Shown in pieces: positions 44,591 to 54,379 of a DNA stretch of 64,000 nucleotides. Under the pieces are notes generated by a model. It saw nothing but the letters and a program-made list of their open reading frames with translations, did no database searches and had not been told where the DNA came from. The number at the start of each line of letters is the position of its first letter. The first letter of the stretch is position 1. A program made the position numbers and the translations under genes. This DNA comes from Alphaproteobacteria bacterium (GTDB lineage: Bacteria; Pseudomonadota; Alphaproteobacteria; UBA8366; GCA-2717185), in the NCBI GenBank assembly GCA_028822585.1, contig JAPKDL010000002.1, positions 56,936-120,935 on the forward strand, given 5' to 3'.

Positions 44591-44873
44591 GTGTCATAAT
44601 GTTGCGCTTTTCGGTGGTCCCGCTTCTGTCGCACGTTGACTTTTTAGAAGAGAGCTTGCTTTAGGCCGGTGATTTCGCACCCCATCGTTTCCAATGACTT
44701 TCCATTTCGTCGGAGCCTGAACCGTGACACCTAATTCAAAGCTCAGCAGCTCTCCTTCGCGATACCCTTCAAATGACGGAATTTTACGAATTCTACTATG
44801 ATCGTTATCACAGCCAAAAAATAAACCTCCAAATTAGGGATATTGCTGGAAAATAGCCTCATGCAAACAAACA

Positions 44874-46079
44874 CTATGCCGCGCTCGGGTTCAAGCGCGC
44901 CAAAGGTTTGTCGCTTATAGGCCAGTGTAAAGCCGCGGCAGCAAGACCTAAGACAATAGATACCATCCACATTAAATCATAAGATCCAGTGGCGTCGTAA
45001 ATATAACCTCCAAGCCATGCGCCACAGAAACCGCCGACCTGATGGCTCATGAACACCACGCCGAACAACATCGAAAAATGCCGGGTGCCGAAGACCTGGG
45101 CTACGATGGAACTGGTGAGCGGGACTGTTGACAACCACAACAATCCCATTGCCGCGCCAAATATGATCGCCGTCACCTCATTTATGGGAACAAAAAACAT
45201 GGCCGTCATCAAGACGGCACGGAGAAAGTAAATCAACGTCAGTACACTCTTTTTTTGGAATCGATCCGCTAAGGCACCGAACAAAAACGCACCGATTATA
45301 TTGCATAAACCAATGACCGAAAACGCATATGCAGCGTAGGTTGGATCCACGGCATTATCCGCAAAATAGGCCGGTAAATGCGTACCTATAAAGGTGACGT
45401 GAAAACCACATACAAAAAAACCAGCCGTTAAAAGAAGATAGCCTGTATGATCACGCGCCTCGCCAAATGCTTCACGAACAGATTGTCTGTGACCGCTGGC
45501 GTTACCCAAAGGTGGAGCCCGGAGACCTATCGCAATTAACGGCGTCGCAGCAACCAAAATTGCCATCAACACCAAAGTTTCTCGCCAGCCAAAATAATCT
45601 AAAAAATCTTGCACGACAGGCACAAACAAAAAGAACCCAAGCGACCCGGCCGCAATTACGATGCCGAACACCAAGCCCCTGCGATCATCTGGTACGACCT
45701 TACCCACAGCGCCCAACACGATGACCTGCGCAGCACCACTCAATCCCAATCCAGTCAGCAATCCTAGAGAAATATAAAGATCAAACGCACTAGCGCTCAC
45801 GCTCGTCAGCCAGAGACCTACAGCATAAAACATCGCTCCTATAACGATGATTTTCGCCGAACCGTACCGGTCAGCTAGCAAACCCGCAATCGGTTGAAAC
45901 AAGCCGAACAACAGTATTTGCAGCGCAATTACGAGCCCAAAGGTTTGACGGCCAATGTCTAAATCCAAGGAGATAGGGCGCAGGAAAACCCCAAATGTCA
46001 TGCGCAATCCGTTGGTAATCAGAACGATTAACATCCCGCAAAGCAGCATGATCCAAAGTTTACGAGTCATTAACTCCAT
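44874..46079 (-). CDS. Major facilitator superfamily transporter
   Basis: 401 residues, about twelve membrane helices. TNGLRMTFGVFLRPISLDLDIGRQTFG near the N-terminus and GLLADRYGSAKIIVIGA (the loop 2-3 motif) are typical. YKIYISLGLLTG-like and SHQVGGFCGAWLGGYIYDATGSYDLMW sequences match the monocarboxylate/OFA-like branch. It probably imports a small organic acid. It is co-directional with the TauD-family gene upstream (64-base gap), so the pair may take up and oxidise the same compound. Confidence 0.85.
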   Translation of the reverse strand: MELMTRKLWIMLLCGMLIVLITNGLRMTFGVFLRPISLDLDIGRQTFGLVIALQILLFGLFQPIAGLLADRYGSAKIIVIGAMFYAVGLWLTSVSASAFDLYISLGLLTGLGLSGAAQVIVLGAVGKVVPDDRRGLVFGIVIAAGSLGFFLFVPVVQDFLDYFGWRETLVLMAILVAATPLIAIGLRAPPLGNASGHRQSVREAFGEARDHTGYLLLTAGFFVCGFHVTFIGTHLPAYFADNAVDPTYAAYAFSVIGLCNIIGAFLFGALADRFQKKSVLTLIYFLRAVLMTAMFFVPINEVTAIIFGAAMGLLWLSTVPLTSSIVAQVFGTRHFSMLFGVVFMSHQVGGFCGAWLGGYIYDATGSYDLMWMVSIVLGLAAAALHWPISDKPLARLNPSAA

Positions 46080-46143
46080 CTCCCATGACTACACCCAATT
46101 AACGCGCGGTAATATGGTGTTGCGGCCCGATTAAGTCACGCCC

Positions 46144-46986
46144 TTATGCCGCGCTAGGAAGCGCCTTAATTGCTTCGCCCTGAATGGAGACGCGCAAGAG
46201 TTTGCGCTCAGACGGAAAGTAGTCGGCGACCGGGTAATGCAGACAGTGGGAATTCTCCCAAACCACCAACGTATTGGGCCGCCACACGAGACGAAGGCTA
46301 AATTCCGGTCGCTGAACATGCCGGTAAAGTTTGCTCAACAAGGCCTCACTTTCAGCGGCCGCCATACCGTCGATATAGCGGCAGTATTGTGGCATGTTCA
46401 CAAACAGGAACCTTCGCCCGTTGTCGGGGTTGTAGCCAACGACAGGGTGGCGCACTTCGCTCGCAGCCAGTTTATCGAATTGCTCTTTGGTATAACGACG
46501 CTTTGAATTTTGCGTAGGCGTATGCTTATGAATGGCCCACAAGCCATCGATTGTGTCTTTGGTTCGAGCTGACAATCCGTCATAGGCAGATTCAAGACTA
46601 GCGAATAACGTGTCGCCGCCGCAATCGGGCAAAATTTTAGCGTAGAGGGATAATTTCGGCGACGGCGTCGCACGAAATGAATGGTCCATATGCCAAAAAT
46701 TAATTTTCTGCTGTTCGTTGGGATGAATGTGAATGACGCCGACACAGGGTGGATTACCGTCAACCAGCTCCAGATCTTCAACAACAGGATCCCCAAACAA
46801 AGCCATGAACGACGCATATCGCTCTGGTGAAATCTGCTGATCGCGAAAGACGATGATTTTGCGGTCAATCAAGGCCTGTTTTATGTCCGCGGCTTGATCA
46901 TCCCGCAGATGGTTGAGATCAACACCACTGATTTCCACTCCTTGGTTCGGCGTGATGAGCCGCGCCTCAATATTTTCATACAACAT
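46144..46986 (-). CDS. TauD/TfdA family 2-oxoglutarate-dependent dioxygenase
   Basis: 280 residues from the ATG at 46986, where GGAGG lies about 10 bases upstream; a start 12 codons earlier lacks a site. FWHMDHSFRATPSP (about 97-110) gives the His-x-Asp ligands and ENSHCLHYPVADYFPSERKLLRVS (about 242-265) the distal His and 2-oxoglutarate Arg. FRDQQISPERY is the conserved N-terminal block. It lies directly upstream of an MFS gene. Taurine, alkylsulfonate and aryloxyalkanoate are typical substrates in the family; which applies here is unknown. Confidence 0.86.
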   Translation of the reverse strand: MLYENIEARLITPNQGVEISGVDLNHLRDDQAADIKQALIDRKIIVFRDQQISPERYASFMALFGDPVVEDLELVDGNPPCVGVIHIHPNEQQKINFWHMDHSFRATPSPKLSLYAKILPDCGGDTLFASLESAYDGLSARTKDTIDGLWAIHKHTPTQNSKRRYTKEQFDKLAASEVRHPVVGYNPDNGRRFLFVNMPQYCRYIDGMAAAESEALLSKLYRHVQRPEFSLRLVWRPNTLVVWENSHCLHYPVADYFPSERKLLRVSIQGEAIKALPSAA

Positions 46987-47276
46987 ATTGTTTTTACCTC
47001 CGCCTCTATCAAACAATTCCAATTATGGGAACCATTGGAGAGTAAAACCTTTGGGAACGACCCGCCCAGAGAGACACGAGTCCTGTCGCGTATTGCGCTG
47101 CCTCAACTGACTGTATTCGCAAATTAAGAAATCCGTAATGCTTTCGTCAAGTGCCTTAAAAGGACGTTTTAACATCCAAATTTACCCAAGGGTTGACTTT
47201 CCCGTAATTTGCCGCCGCGATAAGGTGCAAATTAATTACGCCTACTAGCATATTTTACAGACCATTGGGGACCCAA

Positions 47277-49967
47277 ATGACTTCCACGCAGCAAAATCGC
47301 GAAGACGGTTCGATTTCACCAAAGGCGCTAGAAGGCATTCGAGTTCTGGATTTCACCTGGGTGCGGGCGGGACCGTGGTCGACCCGTTGGCTGGGTGCGT
47401 TAGGTGCGGAAATCATCAAGGTTGAATGGCCCGCCAATGAACGCGGTCGGTTGACCGCCGTAACGCCGGAGGGCATCGAAAAGAACCTGAATTCATCACC
47501 AACTTTCAACGATACCAACCCCAACAAGCGCAGCGTCACCGTCAATATGCGTAGCCCCGAAGGTCTTGCCATAATCAAAAAATTGGTCGCGATAAGCGAT
47601 GTTGTGGTGGAAAATTTTAGCCCGAAAGCTTTAAAAGGCTGGGGCCTCGGATACGATGAACTCCGTAAAATTAAGCCCGACCTTGTATATGTCTCACAAT
47701 CCGGCTTGGGCCACACCGGTCAACAATCGCACTATACCACCATGGGTCCGACGGCGCAGGCGTTTTCAGGACTGACCCATTCATCGGGACTGCCAGACAG
47801 ACAACCCGCCGGATGGGGCTGGTCCTGCCTGGATGATTTGGGCGGTGTGAATATAGCGTTTGGCGTGATGGGATCGCTGCACCGACGGAACAGGACCGGA
47901 CTTGGCCAGCATGTGGATTTAGCCCAAATGTTCATTGGCGCAACCTTGAATGGACCCGCCATCCTGGACGCCACCATCAACAAACGTGCCCTGCAACGCG
48001 AAGGATTCCCACCGGGAAATCGCGCTCATTGGCCGGGCACGCCGCTGTTGAACAATTATCGTGGCCCCACCACCGCACCACACAACGCCTATCGCACCAA
48101 GGGCGGCGGCTATAACGACTGGGCGGCTATCGTGTGCGTTGGCGAGGCGGAGTGGCGTGCGCTTGTCGAGGTCATGGGGTCGCCGGACTGGACGAAGGAC
48201 GAAAAATTAGCGTCCTTGGCCGGGCGCCTCAAACATCAAGTTGAACTGGACGAAAACATCGAAGCCTGGGCCAAGACCCTGGACAAATATGCCCTGATGG
48301 AGGTCTGCCAGGCGGCAGGCGTGCGCGCCATGCCGGTACAGAGCACGGAAGACCGGGTCGACAATGATCCACAACTTCGTCATCGCGACATGTACACCGA
48401 ACTGGACCACCCGGTCTTGGGCCGGCGTAAATTTCAAAACGCGCCATTTAAAATGTCCGTGACCCCGGTGGTCAACATCTGCGCCGCGCCGCTTGTCGGC
48501 GAACATGTTCAAGAAGTGCTGGAAGGTCTGTTGGGCCTCTCCCATGAAGAAGTCGTGTCCGGACTTCAGAACAATATTTTCTGGCCTAAAAGCATGCGGC
48601 GGTTCGATTACCTCGACGCCATGATTGAAGGTGGCCCCTGGAAAGGCGACACCGCAACAACAATCAAACACAAACCCGTTTCAGGGAAAGATATCATCAA
48701 AAACGCCTATCGATCGGCGAGCAACACCAACACCGGGCCATTGCATGGTCTGCGCGTCATCGAGGTGTCAGACGAACAGGGACAATATTGCGGCAAGCTT
48801 ATGGGCGATTTAGGCGCCGACGTCATCAAGGTCGAACCACCCAGCGGCGAATCGACGCGAAGTGTCGGCCCCTTTCTTGACGATGAACCACACAAGGATC
48901 GTAGCCTCGCCTTTTGGCATTATAACACCTCCAAGCGTGGCGTGACGCTAAACCTGGAAACCGAAGACGGCCGCGCACTATTCCGAAAACTAGCTGCCAC
49001 AGCGGATATCATTCTGGAAAGCGCCGGACCCGGTTACCTTGAAAGCCTGGGTCTTGGATACGAGTCACTGACGGCAGCGAATTCGAAACTGATCCATTGC
49101 GCCGTCTCACCCTTTGGACAGACCGGCCCCTGGCGCGACTTTATCGGTAGCGACCTGATCCATATGGCGGCGGGCGGATTCATGGGCCTTTGCGGGTACG
49201 ACGTCGCCGACGACCCCGAACAAATCCCCATCGCACCCGGCGGCGGCAACGCCTGGCACACCGCCAGCAGCTTCGCCTATATGGCCATCACTGCCGCATT
49301 AGTGTCACGCGATGGCACAGGAAATGGGCAATTCATCGACCTTTCCGTTCACGATTCCTGCGTGGTGTCGACAGAAATGCACGTGCCCACCTACATTTAT
49401 CATAACAAGGTCGTGATTCGACAAACCGGCCGGCACGCGCAATTAGAACCCAATCAAACCAACCAATTACGCTGTGCCGATGGCGGTTACGTTAACGCTG
49501 TCGGGTCGCGTGTGCCATTGCGCCGGTTCCCCGATCTGGTGGCGTGGATGGATGAATACGACGCGGCGGAGGATCTTGGCGAAGAACGGTACGCCACCGC
49601 CAAGGGATTCGTCGAACACGCCGTCCATATCGACGACGTCATCGCGCGGTTTGCGGCCAAACTCACCCGTGACGAGCTTACCCATGGAGGACAGGCCCGA
49701 CAGTTCAACTGGGGCGCTGTGCGCTCACCAGATGAACTGATCGACGACGGGCATATGGTCGACCGAGGGTTCTGGATCGACGTAGATCATCCCGAATTGG
49801 GGGAAACTTTCACCTACCCCGGCAGCGCGGCCATTTATAACGGCTCGCTCTGGCGAATTTCCCGGCGCGCGCCGTTGGTTGGCGAACACAACCAGGAAGT
49901 TTTCCACGAAGAACTCGGCATTGATCAAGCGGAGCTGGCATGTCTAGCGGAAGCAGGGGTTTTGTAA
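47277..49967 (+). CDS. Double CaiB/BaiF family CoA-transferase
   Basis: 896 residues: two full class III CoA-transferase modules fused in one chain. The first (about 15-430) opens GIRVLDFTWVRAGPWSTRW with GALGAEIIKVEWP and KRSVTVNMRSPEG. The second (about 485-896) opens GLRVIEVSDEQGQYCGKLMGDLGADVIKVEPPSGES, with TSKRGVTLNLETEDGRALF. The two halves correspond to the interlocked dimer of the family, so the fusion may act as a pseudo-dimer. GGGG 6 bases upstream favours the ATG at 47277 over an earlier TTG. It transfers CoA between carboxylic acids; the donor and acceptor are unknown. Confidence 0.85.
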   Translation: MTSTQQNREDGSISPKALEGIRVLDFTWVRAGPWSTRWLGALGAEIIKVEWPANERGRLTAVTPEGIEKNLNSSPTFNDTNPNKRSVTVNMRSPEGLAIIKKLVAISDVVVENFSPKALKGWGLGYDELRKIKPDLVYVSQSGLGHTGQQSHYTTMGPTAQAFSGLTHSSGLPDRQPAGWGWSCLDDLGGVNIAFGVMGSLHRRNRTGLGQHVDLAQMFIGATLNGPAILDATINKRALQREGFPPGNRAHWPGTPLLNNYRGPTTAPHNAYRTKGGGYNDWAAIVCVGEAEWRALVEVMGSPDWTKDEKLASLAGRLKHQVELDENIEAWAKTLDKYALMEVCQAAGVRAMPVQSTEDRVDNDPQLRHRDMYTELDHPVLGRRKFQNAPFKMSVTPVVNICAAPLVGEHVQEVLEGLLGLSHEEVVSGLQNNIFWPKSMRRFDYLDAMIEGGPWKGDTATTIKHKPVSGKDIIKNAYRSASNTNTGPLHGLRVIEVSDEQGQYCGKLMGDLGADVIKVEPPSGESTRSVGPFLDDEPHKDRSLAFWHYNTSKRGVTLNLETEDGRALFRKLAATADIILESAGPGYLESLGLGYESLTAANSKLIHCAVSPFGQTGPWRDFIGSDLIHMAAGGFMGLCGYDVADDPEQIPIAPGGGNAWHTASSFAYMAITAALVSRDGTGNGQFIDLSVHDSCVVSTEMHVPTYIYHNKVVIRQTGRHAQLEPNQTNQLRCADGGYVNAVGSRVPLRRFPDLVAWMDEYDAAEDLGEERYATAKGFVEHAVHIDDVIARFAAKLTRDELTHGGQARQFNWGAVRSPDELIDDGHMVDRGFWIDVDHPELGETFTYPGSAAIYNGSLWRISRRAPLVGEHNQEVFHEELGIDQAELACLAEAGVL

Positions 49968-50049
49968 ACCTCGCGCCGAGCGTTCGCAGCCCCCTACCTT
50001 TGGGAGCATTTCGATTATTTTACTCATATCAAGGATATGGAGAAGTACC

Positions 50050-50781
50050 ATGAATACCCCTGAAACCTCTCCCCATATGAGCTTGCTTGATTCACTGGCG
50101 CATAACGCCTCGGGAACAGCGAAAACCGTCATCGTTGGCTTGAACTGGACACTAGTGTGCGGCCCGAATGGCGCTGGACTTGCGCATACGCCCGCGCGTG
50201 GCACGGCGGGGTGTCACTCGCTTCCCGACCCTGGCGAGTATAATGGTAAAGACTTACACGCTTTAGCGACACTTCGCGACTCCTCAAATATTTTCGAACA
50301 AGCAATCGCCCTCGCCGCAATAAACGCCCACCACAACCGATTGGATGGTGTTAGCGACGATATAAACGGCCTAGACCTTATCGATGATCGCGGTGCCAAG
50401 ACCGCAATTATTGGCCGATTTCCTTCCCTTGAAACCAAACTACCAGGCGCCCTGGTCATTGAACGCGAGCCTGGGCCCAACGATTATCCGGAAGACGCCG
50501 CCGCCTATATCCTGCCGAAATGCGAACAAGTCGCCATTACCGCGTCCACGCTTGTCAACGGGTCGTTGGCAGGGTTTCTGGCCCTAGCACCAAACGCCTT
50601 TATTGTCCTGGTCGGCCCCAGCGCGCCGCTGGCAACGCCATTGTTCGACTATGGCGTTGATGCGATTTCCGGGTTCGTCGCCACCGACATCCCAAGACTG
50701 GAGCGGGTCGTCGCACAAGGCGGCTCGGTACGTGCTATGAAACAATGTGGACGAAACGCGACCATCCGAAACCCTCGTTAA
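50050..50781 (+). CDS. DUF364 protein (putative heavy-metal chelation domain)
   Basis: 243 residues. VIVGLNWTLVCGPNGAGLAHTP (about 26-47) is the N-terminal DUF4213-like block; SIALAAINAHHNRLDG-like sequence and the C-terminal Rossmann-like half follow, with VAITASTLVNGSLAGFLALAPNAFIVLVGPSAPL (about 158-191). The family is linked with molybdenum/tungsten and formate dehydrogenase gene sets and has been proposed to bind metal; the function is not settled. It converges on mobA with a single base between the stops, supporting a molybdenum-related role. Confidence 0.75.
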   Translation: MNTPETSPHMSLLDSLAHNASGTAKTVIVGLNWTLVCGPNGAGLAHTPARGTAGCHSLPDPGEYNGKDLHALATLRDSSNIFEQAIALAAINAHHNRLDGVSDDINGLDLIDDRGAKTAIIGRFPSLETKLPGALVIEREPGPNDYPEDAAAYILPKCEQVAITASTLVNGSLAGFLALAPNAFIVLVGPSAPLATPLFDYGVDAISGFVATDIPRLERVVAQGGSVRAMKQCGRNATIRNPR

Positions 50782-50782
50782 C

Positions 50783-51418
50783 TCATATATCGGCCCCGGC
50801 CAAAATCGATTCCGCCGCGTCCAGATCTTCCGGCCGATTGGTGTTGAAGAACGGATCAAACGGCTCAATCGAATATTCAACGCACGCCATTTTGTAATCT
50901 GCGGTCCAAGCGTCAACCTTGCGCACGCCGTCTTCCACCATCGCACGACGTAGCGCTCCGCGTAACGCGACGGGCCAAAGCCCGACCACCGGGTGAGTTC
51001 GGCCATTCGATGACGCACACGCTATGTCCGCGCCTTCCGCCTTTATGGCGCACTGCAGACGCGCCACTAAATCATTCGGCGCAAACGGTGCATCAGTGGG
51101 AAAACTCGCCACCCAGTTACAATCCGGCCATTCCCGCGCGACCCACTCCAAGCCCGTCAAGACACCAGCAAGCGGTCCCGCATAACCTTCAATGACGTCG
51201 GGAATAACGGGCAACCCATAGTCCTTAAATCGTACCCGGTCGCCATTAGCGTTCAACGCCAGTTCGGCCACCTGCTCCGATGCACATTCAATAACCCGCG
51301 ACAAGATCGTCCGACCGCCCAACAGACGCAGGCATTTATCGCCACCGCCCATGCGTCGTGACAAGCCTCCCGCCAGCAACACGCCCGCCACCCCGTCCGA
51401 CATAAAGTCATTCGTCAT
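50783..51418 (-). CDS. mobA: Molybdenum cofactor guanylyltransferase
   Basis: 211 residues. GVLLAGGLSRRMGGGDKCL (about 12-30) is the L-A-G-G-x-S-x-R-M-G-x-x-K GTP/MPT motif. PVIPDVIEGYAGPLAGVLTGLEW and SFPTDAPFAPNDLV, with the Mg-binding Asp (about 104), follow. It attaches GMP to molybdopterin to form MGD, as needed by formate dehydrogenases. Its start overlaps the end of the GGDEF gene by 11 bases, so fdhD, the cyclase and mobA form one operon. Confidence 0.87.
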   Translation of the reverse strand: MTNDFMSDGVAGVLLAGGLSRRMGGGDKCLRLLGGRTILSRVIECASEQVAELALNANGDRVRFKDYGLPVIPDVIEGYAGPLAGVLTGLEWVAREWPDCNWVASFPTDAPFAPNDLVARLQCAIKAEGADIACASSNGRTHPVVGLWPVALRGALRRAMVEDGVRKVDAWTADYKMACVEYSIEPFDPFFNTNRPEDLDAAESILAGADI

Positions 51419-52328
51419 GATCGAGTTCCGCCGTCCATAATGTCAGGCGGTTCCGACCGTCATTTTTGGACTGGTACAGGGCACGATCCGCCTGTTGGAT
51501 TGTTTCCTTCAACGGCGTCTCCTCGCTCACCAGGCAAAGCCCAAAAGACGCGCCCAAATCCAACGGTGTTTCGTCCGGCAACAACACCGGATTTTCGGCT
51601 AGCGACACCCGCAAGCGGTCCGTCACCTCGATGGCCGTCCCTTCATTCGCGTTGGGCAGACAAATAAGAAACTCCTCACCGCCATAGCGGAAAATATCAT
51701 CGTAAGACCGCAGATTAGCGAGAAACCGGCTCGCAACGGTCCGCAAGACATAGTCGCCGGCGCCATGCCCGTGGGTGTCATTCACGGCCTTGAAATAATC
51801 GATATCCGCCAGAACCAAACAGCACGGCGCTTTAGTACGGATCGCGCGTTCGCGTTCGCTGGACAGAACCGACATCATAATTTGCCGGTTGTACAATCCG
51901 GTCAGCGGGTCTAGCTCCGACACCGCCTTCCGAAACGCTTCGCGCAACCGCCGGGCTTGGGCGTTAAAGGCGTCGACTTTCGCCACGAAAGCATCGTATT
52001 CCGCCACCGGGATAGGATTGTCCCGCGACGCCTGTAACGCCAGGAATCGACCGAATCCATACATGTCTTCATGCAACCGTTCCAGATACCGGAACGCCGC
52101 CTGGTTCAACAACCCCTGCTCCCGATGTAAATCCAGCCAACTGCCAAACCGCGATATGAAGCGCGCGTATTCCGACACCACCGCCACATCCGGGTCCAAA
52201 TCACAGACAATCGCGCGATGCCACGTCTGGAGCCATTCTGCACACTCGTCAATGGCGGCGTCGATGACGCCCAGCATCTCGCCGGTGTCAATCGGCGCTG
52301 GCGTATTTGTGGTCGCGCTCTCCGTCAT
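51408..52328 (-). CDS. Diguanylate cyclase with CZB-like N-terminal domain
   Basis: 306 residues. A helical N-terminal region (about 15-120, with WLQTWHRAIV, RFGSWLDLHRE and LERLHEDMYGFGRF) resembles the zinc-sensing CZB domain of DgcZ, but the usual Cys is missing. The GGDEF domain (about 140-300) has PLTGLYNRQIM, DIDYFKAVNDTHGHGAGD and YGGEEFLICLPN, an active GGEEF site. RSYD five residues before it is the c-di-GMP inhibition site. So it should make c-di-GMP with feedback control. Its position between fdhD (4-base ATGA overlap) and mobA is unusual. Confidence 0.83.
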   Translation of the reverse strand: MTESATTNTPAPIDTGEMLGVIDAAIDECAEWLQTWHRAIVCDLDPDVAVVSEYARFISRFGSWLDLHREQGLLNQAAFRYLERLHEDMYGFGRFLALQASRDNPIPVAEYDAFVAKVDAFNAQARRLREAFRKAVSELDPLTGLYNRQIMMSVLSSERERAIRTKAPCCLVLADIDYFKAVNDTHGHGAGDYVLRTVASRFLANLRSYDDIFRYGGEEFLICLPNANEGTAIEVTDRLRVSLAENPVLLPDETPLDLGASFGLCLVSEETPLKETIQQADRALYQSKNDGRNRLTLWTAELDHDE

Positions 52329-53197
52329 GATGACGCGTCATAGACAATACGATCCTGGCCCGACAGCACAATAAACCGCCGCCCTTTAGCCCGGCCCACA
52401 AGCGTTAAGCCCGCGCGGTTAGCCAGTTCAACCCCCCATACCGTGAACCCGGATCGTGACACCAGAATGGGAATTTCCATCTGCACCGTTTTAATCACCA
52501 TCTCCGATGTCAGCCGCCCCGTCGTGTAAAAAATTTTGTTCGACGGCAAAATATCATGCAGCGTCATATATCCCGCAATTTTATCAACCGCATTGTGACG
52601 CCCGACATCCTCCATATAAATGAGAGGCGTGTCTTCCTCGCACAGCACGCATCCATGGATCGCCCCGGCCTCCAGATACAGACTGGGCGTGGAGTTGATC
52701 GCTTTCGACAGACTGTACAGCCAGGACGTCCGCAACACCGTGTCATTAGGCAACGTAATGTCGTCGAACTTTTCCATGACATCGCCAAAAACCGTCCCTT
52801 GTGCGCACCCGGATGTCAGCGTCTTTCGTTGCAACTTATCTTCAAAATCTGTCGTCGAATTCGTCCGAACGACGACCACGTCAAGGTCGTCATGATATTC
52901 TACATCCAGAATTTTATCATCCGGCGCCAGCATGTTCTGATTCATTAAATAACCGACCGCCAAATATTTTGGATAATCTCCAATCGTCATCATCGTCACG
53001 ATTTCACGATTATTCAGATACAAGGTCAGCGGCCGCTCCACGACGACTGAAGTGACGATCTCCTGCCCGTCCTGGTCCCAGCCGGTCACCCGGTTCGTCA
53101 AGGCAGGATCCTGTGGATTGGGTTTGACGATGAGATTTTGCATAATTTGAATATGCGCCTCGATGGCTCCAGCGACAAGCGCCGAGGGATTTATCAA
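52325..53197 (-). CDS. fdhD: Formate dehydrogenase sulfurtransferase FdhD
   Basis: 290 residues from a TTG at 53197; an ATG at 53143 would shorten it by 18 residues, and neither has a clean ribosome site. YLNNREIVTMMTIGDYPKYLAVGYLMNQNML (about 60-90), RKTLTSGCAQGTVFGD (about 128-143, with the single family Cys), GAIHGCVLCEEDT and EDVGRHNAVDKIAGY (about 196-210) are FdhD blocks. It passes sulfur from IscS-type donors to the molybdenum cofactor of formate dehydrogenase. No formate dehydrogenase genes are in the window, so its client lies elsewhere. Confidence 0.88.
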   Translation of the reverse strand: MINPSALVAGAIEAHIQIMQNLIVKPNPQDPALTNRVTGWDQDGQEIVTSVVVERPLTLYLNNREIVTMMTIGDYPKYLAVGYLMNQNMLAPDDKILDVEYHDDLDVVVVRTNSTTDFEDKLQRKTLTSGCAQGTVFGDVMEKFDDITLPNDTVLRTSWLYSLSKAINSTPSLYLEAGAIHGCVLCEEDTPLIYMEDVGRHNAVDKIAGYMTLHDILPSNKIFYTTGRLTSEMVIKTVQMEIPILVSRSGFTVWGVELANRAGLTLVGRAKGRRFIVLSGQDRIVYDASS

Positions 53198-53575
53198 ATC
53201 GATGCGGATTTCTACTCTCCTTCGGTAACGCCCTTATAATTGTAACAGTACGCAAGGTTGGTTTAGCGTTGGTGAACTTCGCCGCAACGCGGCCGGTGCC
53301 GTTAAAAGCGCTGGAACTACGCGTGGCGTAAACCTCACATCCGGATAGCTAGGCTGGGACCCTTGGATCAAGTCCAAGGACGGTAGTAAAAAGGTGCCAG
53401 AACTACGGCGCGGGATAAGACGACGGGGTGAGGTCTAAAATTTAAGGCCTAGCGTCACTCAATACCTTCCATCATATGATTAAATGCCTTTTTACAAATT
53501 AACACCCGCAACGCAGACAGGGAAAATATGTACGAATGTATAGGATAGCGAAGCGGTACGAATCACTTAAGGGCG
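53198..53575. other. Intergenic region with a palindromic element
   Basis: The promoter of fdhD and the downstream end of the SDR gene. The only feature I can name is the palindrome listed separately at 53361. No gene is supported. Confidence 0.4.
53361..53379. repeat. Short palindrome resembling a dispersed intergenic repeat
   Basis: CCTTGGA-TCAAG-TCCAAGG: a 7-pair perfect stem with a 5-base loop. The GGATCAAGTCC core is shared with palindromic repeats common between genes in many alphaproteobacteria. Only one copy is seen in this window. Confidence 0.45.
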
Positions 53576-54376
53576 TTATGCCGATTTCAACGTCAACCCG
53601 CCGTCGACGACAAGTTCCGCGCCAGTGACGTATTTTGCTTCGTCAGAGGCGAGATAGACCGCCGCGTAGGCGACGTCCCAAGCGTCGCCGCCGTGGCCAA
53701 TAGGCGTCAGTTCGCCGCGTTTTCGGAACATTTCTTCGATGTCGCCATCGGCGTAGAATTCCGCCAGCGATTTTTCGACCATGGGCGTTTCCAGAAGCCC
53801 CGGCAAGATGGCGTTGGCGCGGATGCCACGACCCGCGTATTCCACCGCCACCATGCGAGTGAAATGGCTCACTGCCGCCTTGGTGGTGTTGTACGCTAAA
53901 TACGGCACGCCGAGCCATCTTATCCCGGCAATCGACGAAATGTTGACAATGGCCCCCTTACCCTGGGCCTCCATAATCGGCAGCACGTGTTTACAGGTCA
54001 GGAACATACTTTTCAGATTGACGTTATTGACCCGATCCCAGTCTTCTTCGGACAAATCGACCGGCCCGCCGATTTTCAAAATGCCAACATTATTGTGCAG
54101 AATATCGATGCGCCCATAGGCGCTCTTGCACGCGTTGGTCATGGCCAACACCAGGTCGGATTTCGACACGTCGCATTGGATGGATTCGGCGTCGAACCCT
54201 TCGCTTCGGATGATGTCGCGGGTTTCTTCCGCCGCCGCCAGATTGATGTCAGCGCAGAAGACCTTGGCGCCTTCGCGCGCATACAACACCGCCGTAGCCT
54301 TGCCATTGCCCCAGCCCGGCCCCACCGACCCGGCGCCGCTCACCAATGCAATTTTATCCTTCAGACGATCTACCAT
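53576..54376 (-). CDS. Short-chain dehydrogenase/reductase
   Basis: 266 residues. SGAGSVGPGWGNGKATA (about 14-30) is an expanded G-x3-G-x-G cofactor loop of the glucose-dehydrogenase-like subgroup. CADINL suggests NAD preference; HNNVGILKIGG and VNISSIAGI hold the NNxG motif and catalytic Ser, and YLAYNTTKAAVSHF the Tyr and Lys. VTGAELVVDGGLTLK closes the fold. It follows the acyl-CoA ligase gene by 3 bases in the same direction, suggesting a joint role in oxidation of a CoA-activated acid or its precursor. Confidence 0.86.
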   Translation of the reverse strand: MVDRLKDKIALVSGAGSVGPGWGNGKATAVLYAREGAKVFCADINLAAAEETRDIIRSEGFDAESIQCDVSKSDLVLAMTNACKSAYGRIDILHNNVGILKIGGPVDLSEEDWDRVNNVNLKSMFLTCKHVLPIMEAQGKGAIVNISSIAGIRWLGVPYLAYNTTKAAVSHFTRMVAVEYAGRGIRANAILPGLLETPMVEKSLAEFYADGDIEEMFRKRGELTPIGHGGDAWDVAYAAVYLASDEAKYVTGAELVVDGGLTLKSA

Positions 54377-54379
54377 TAT

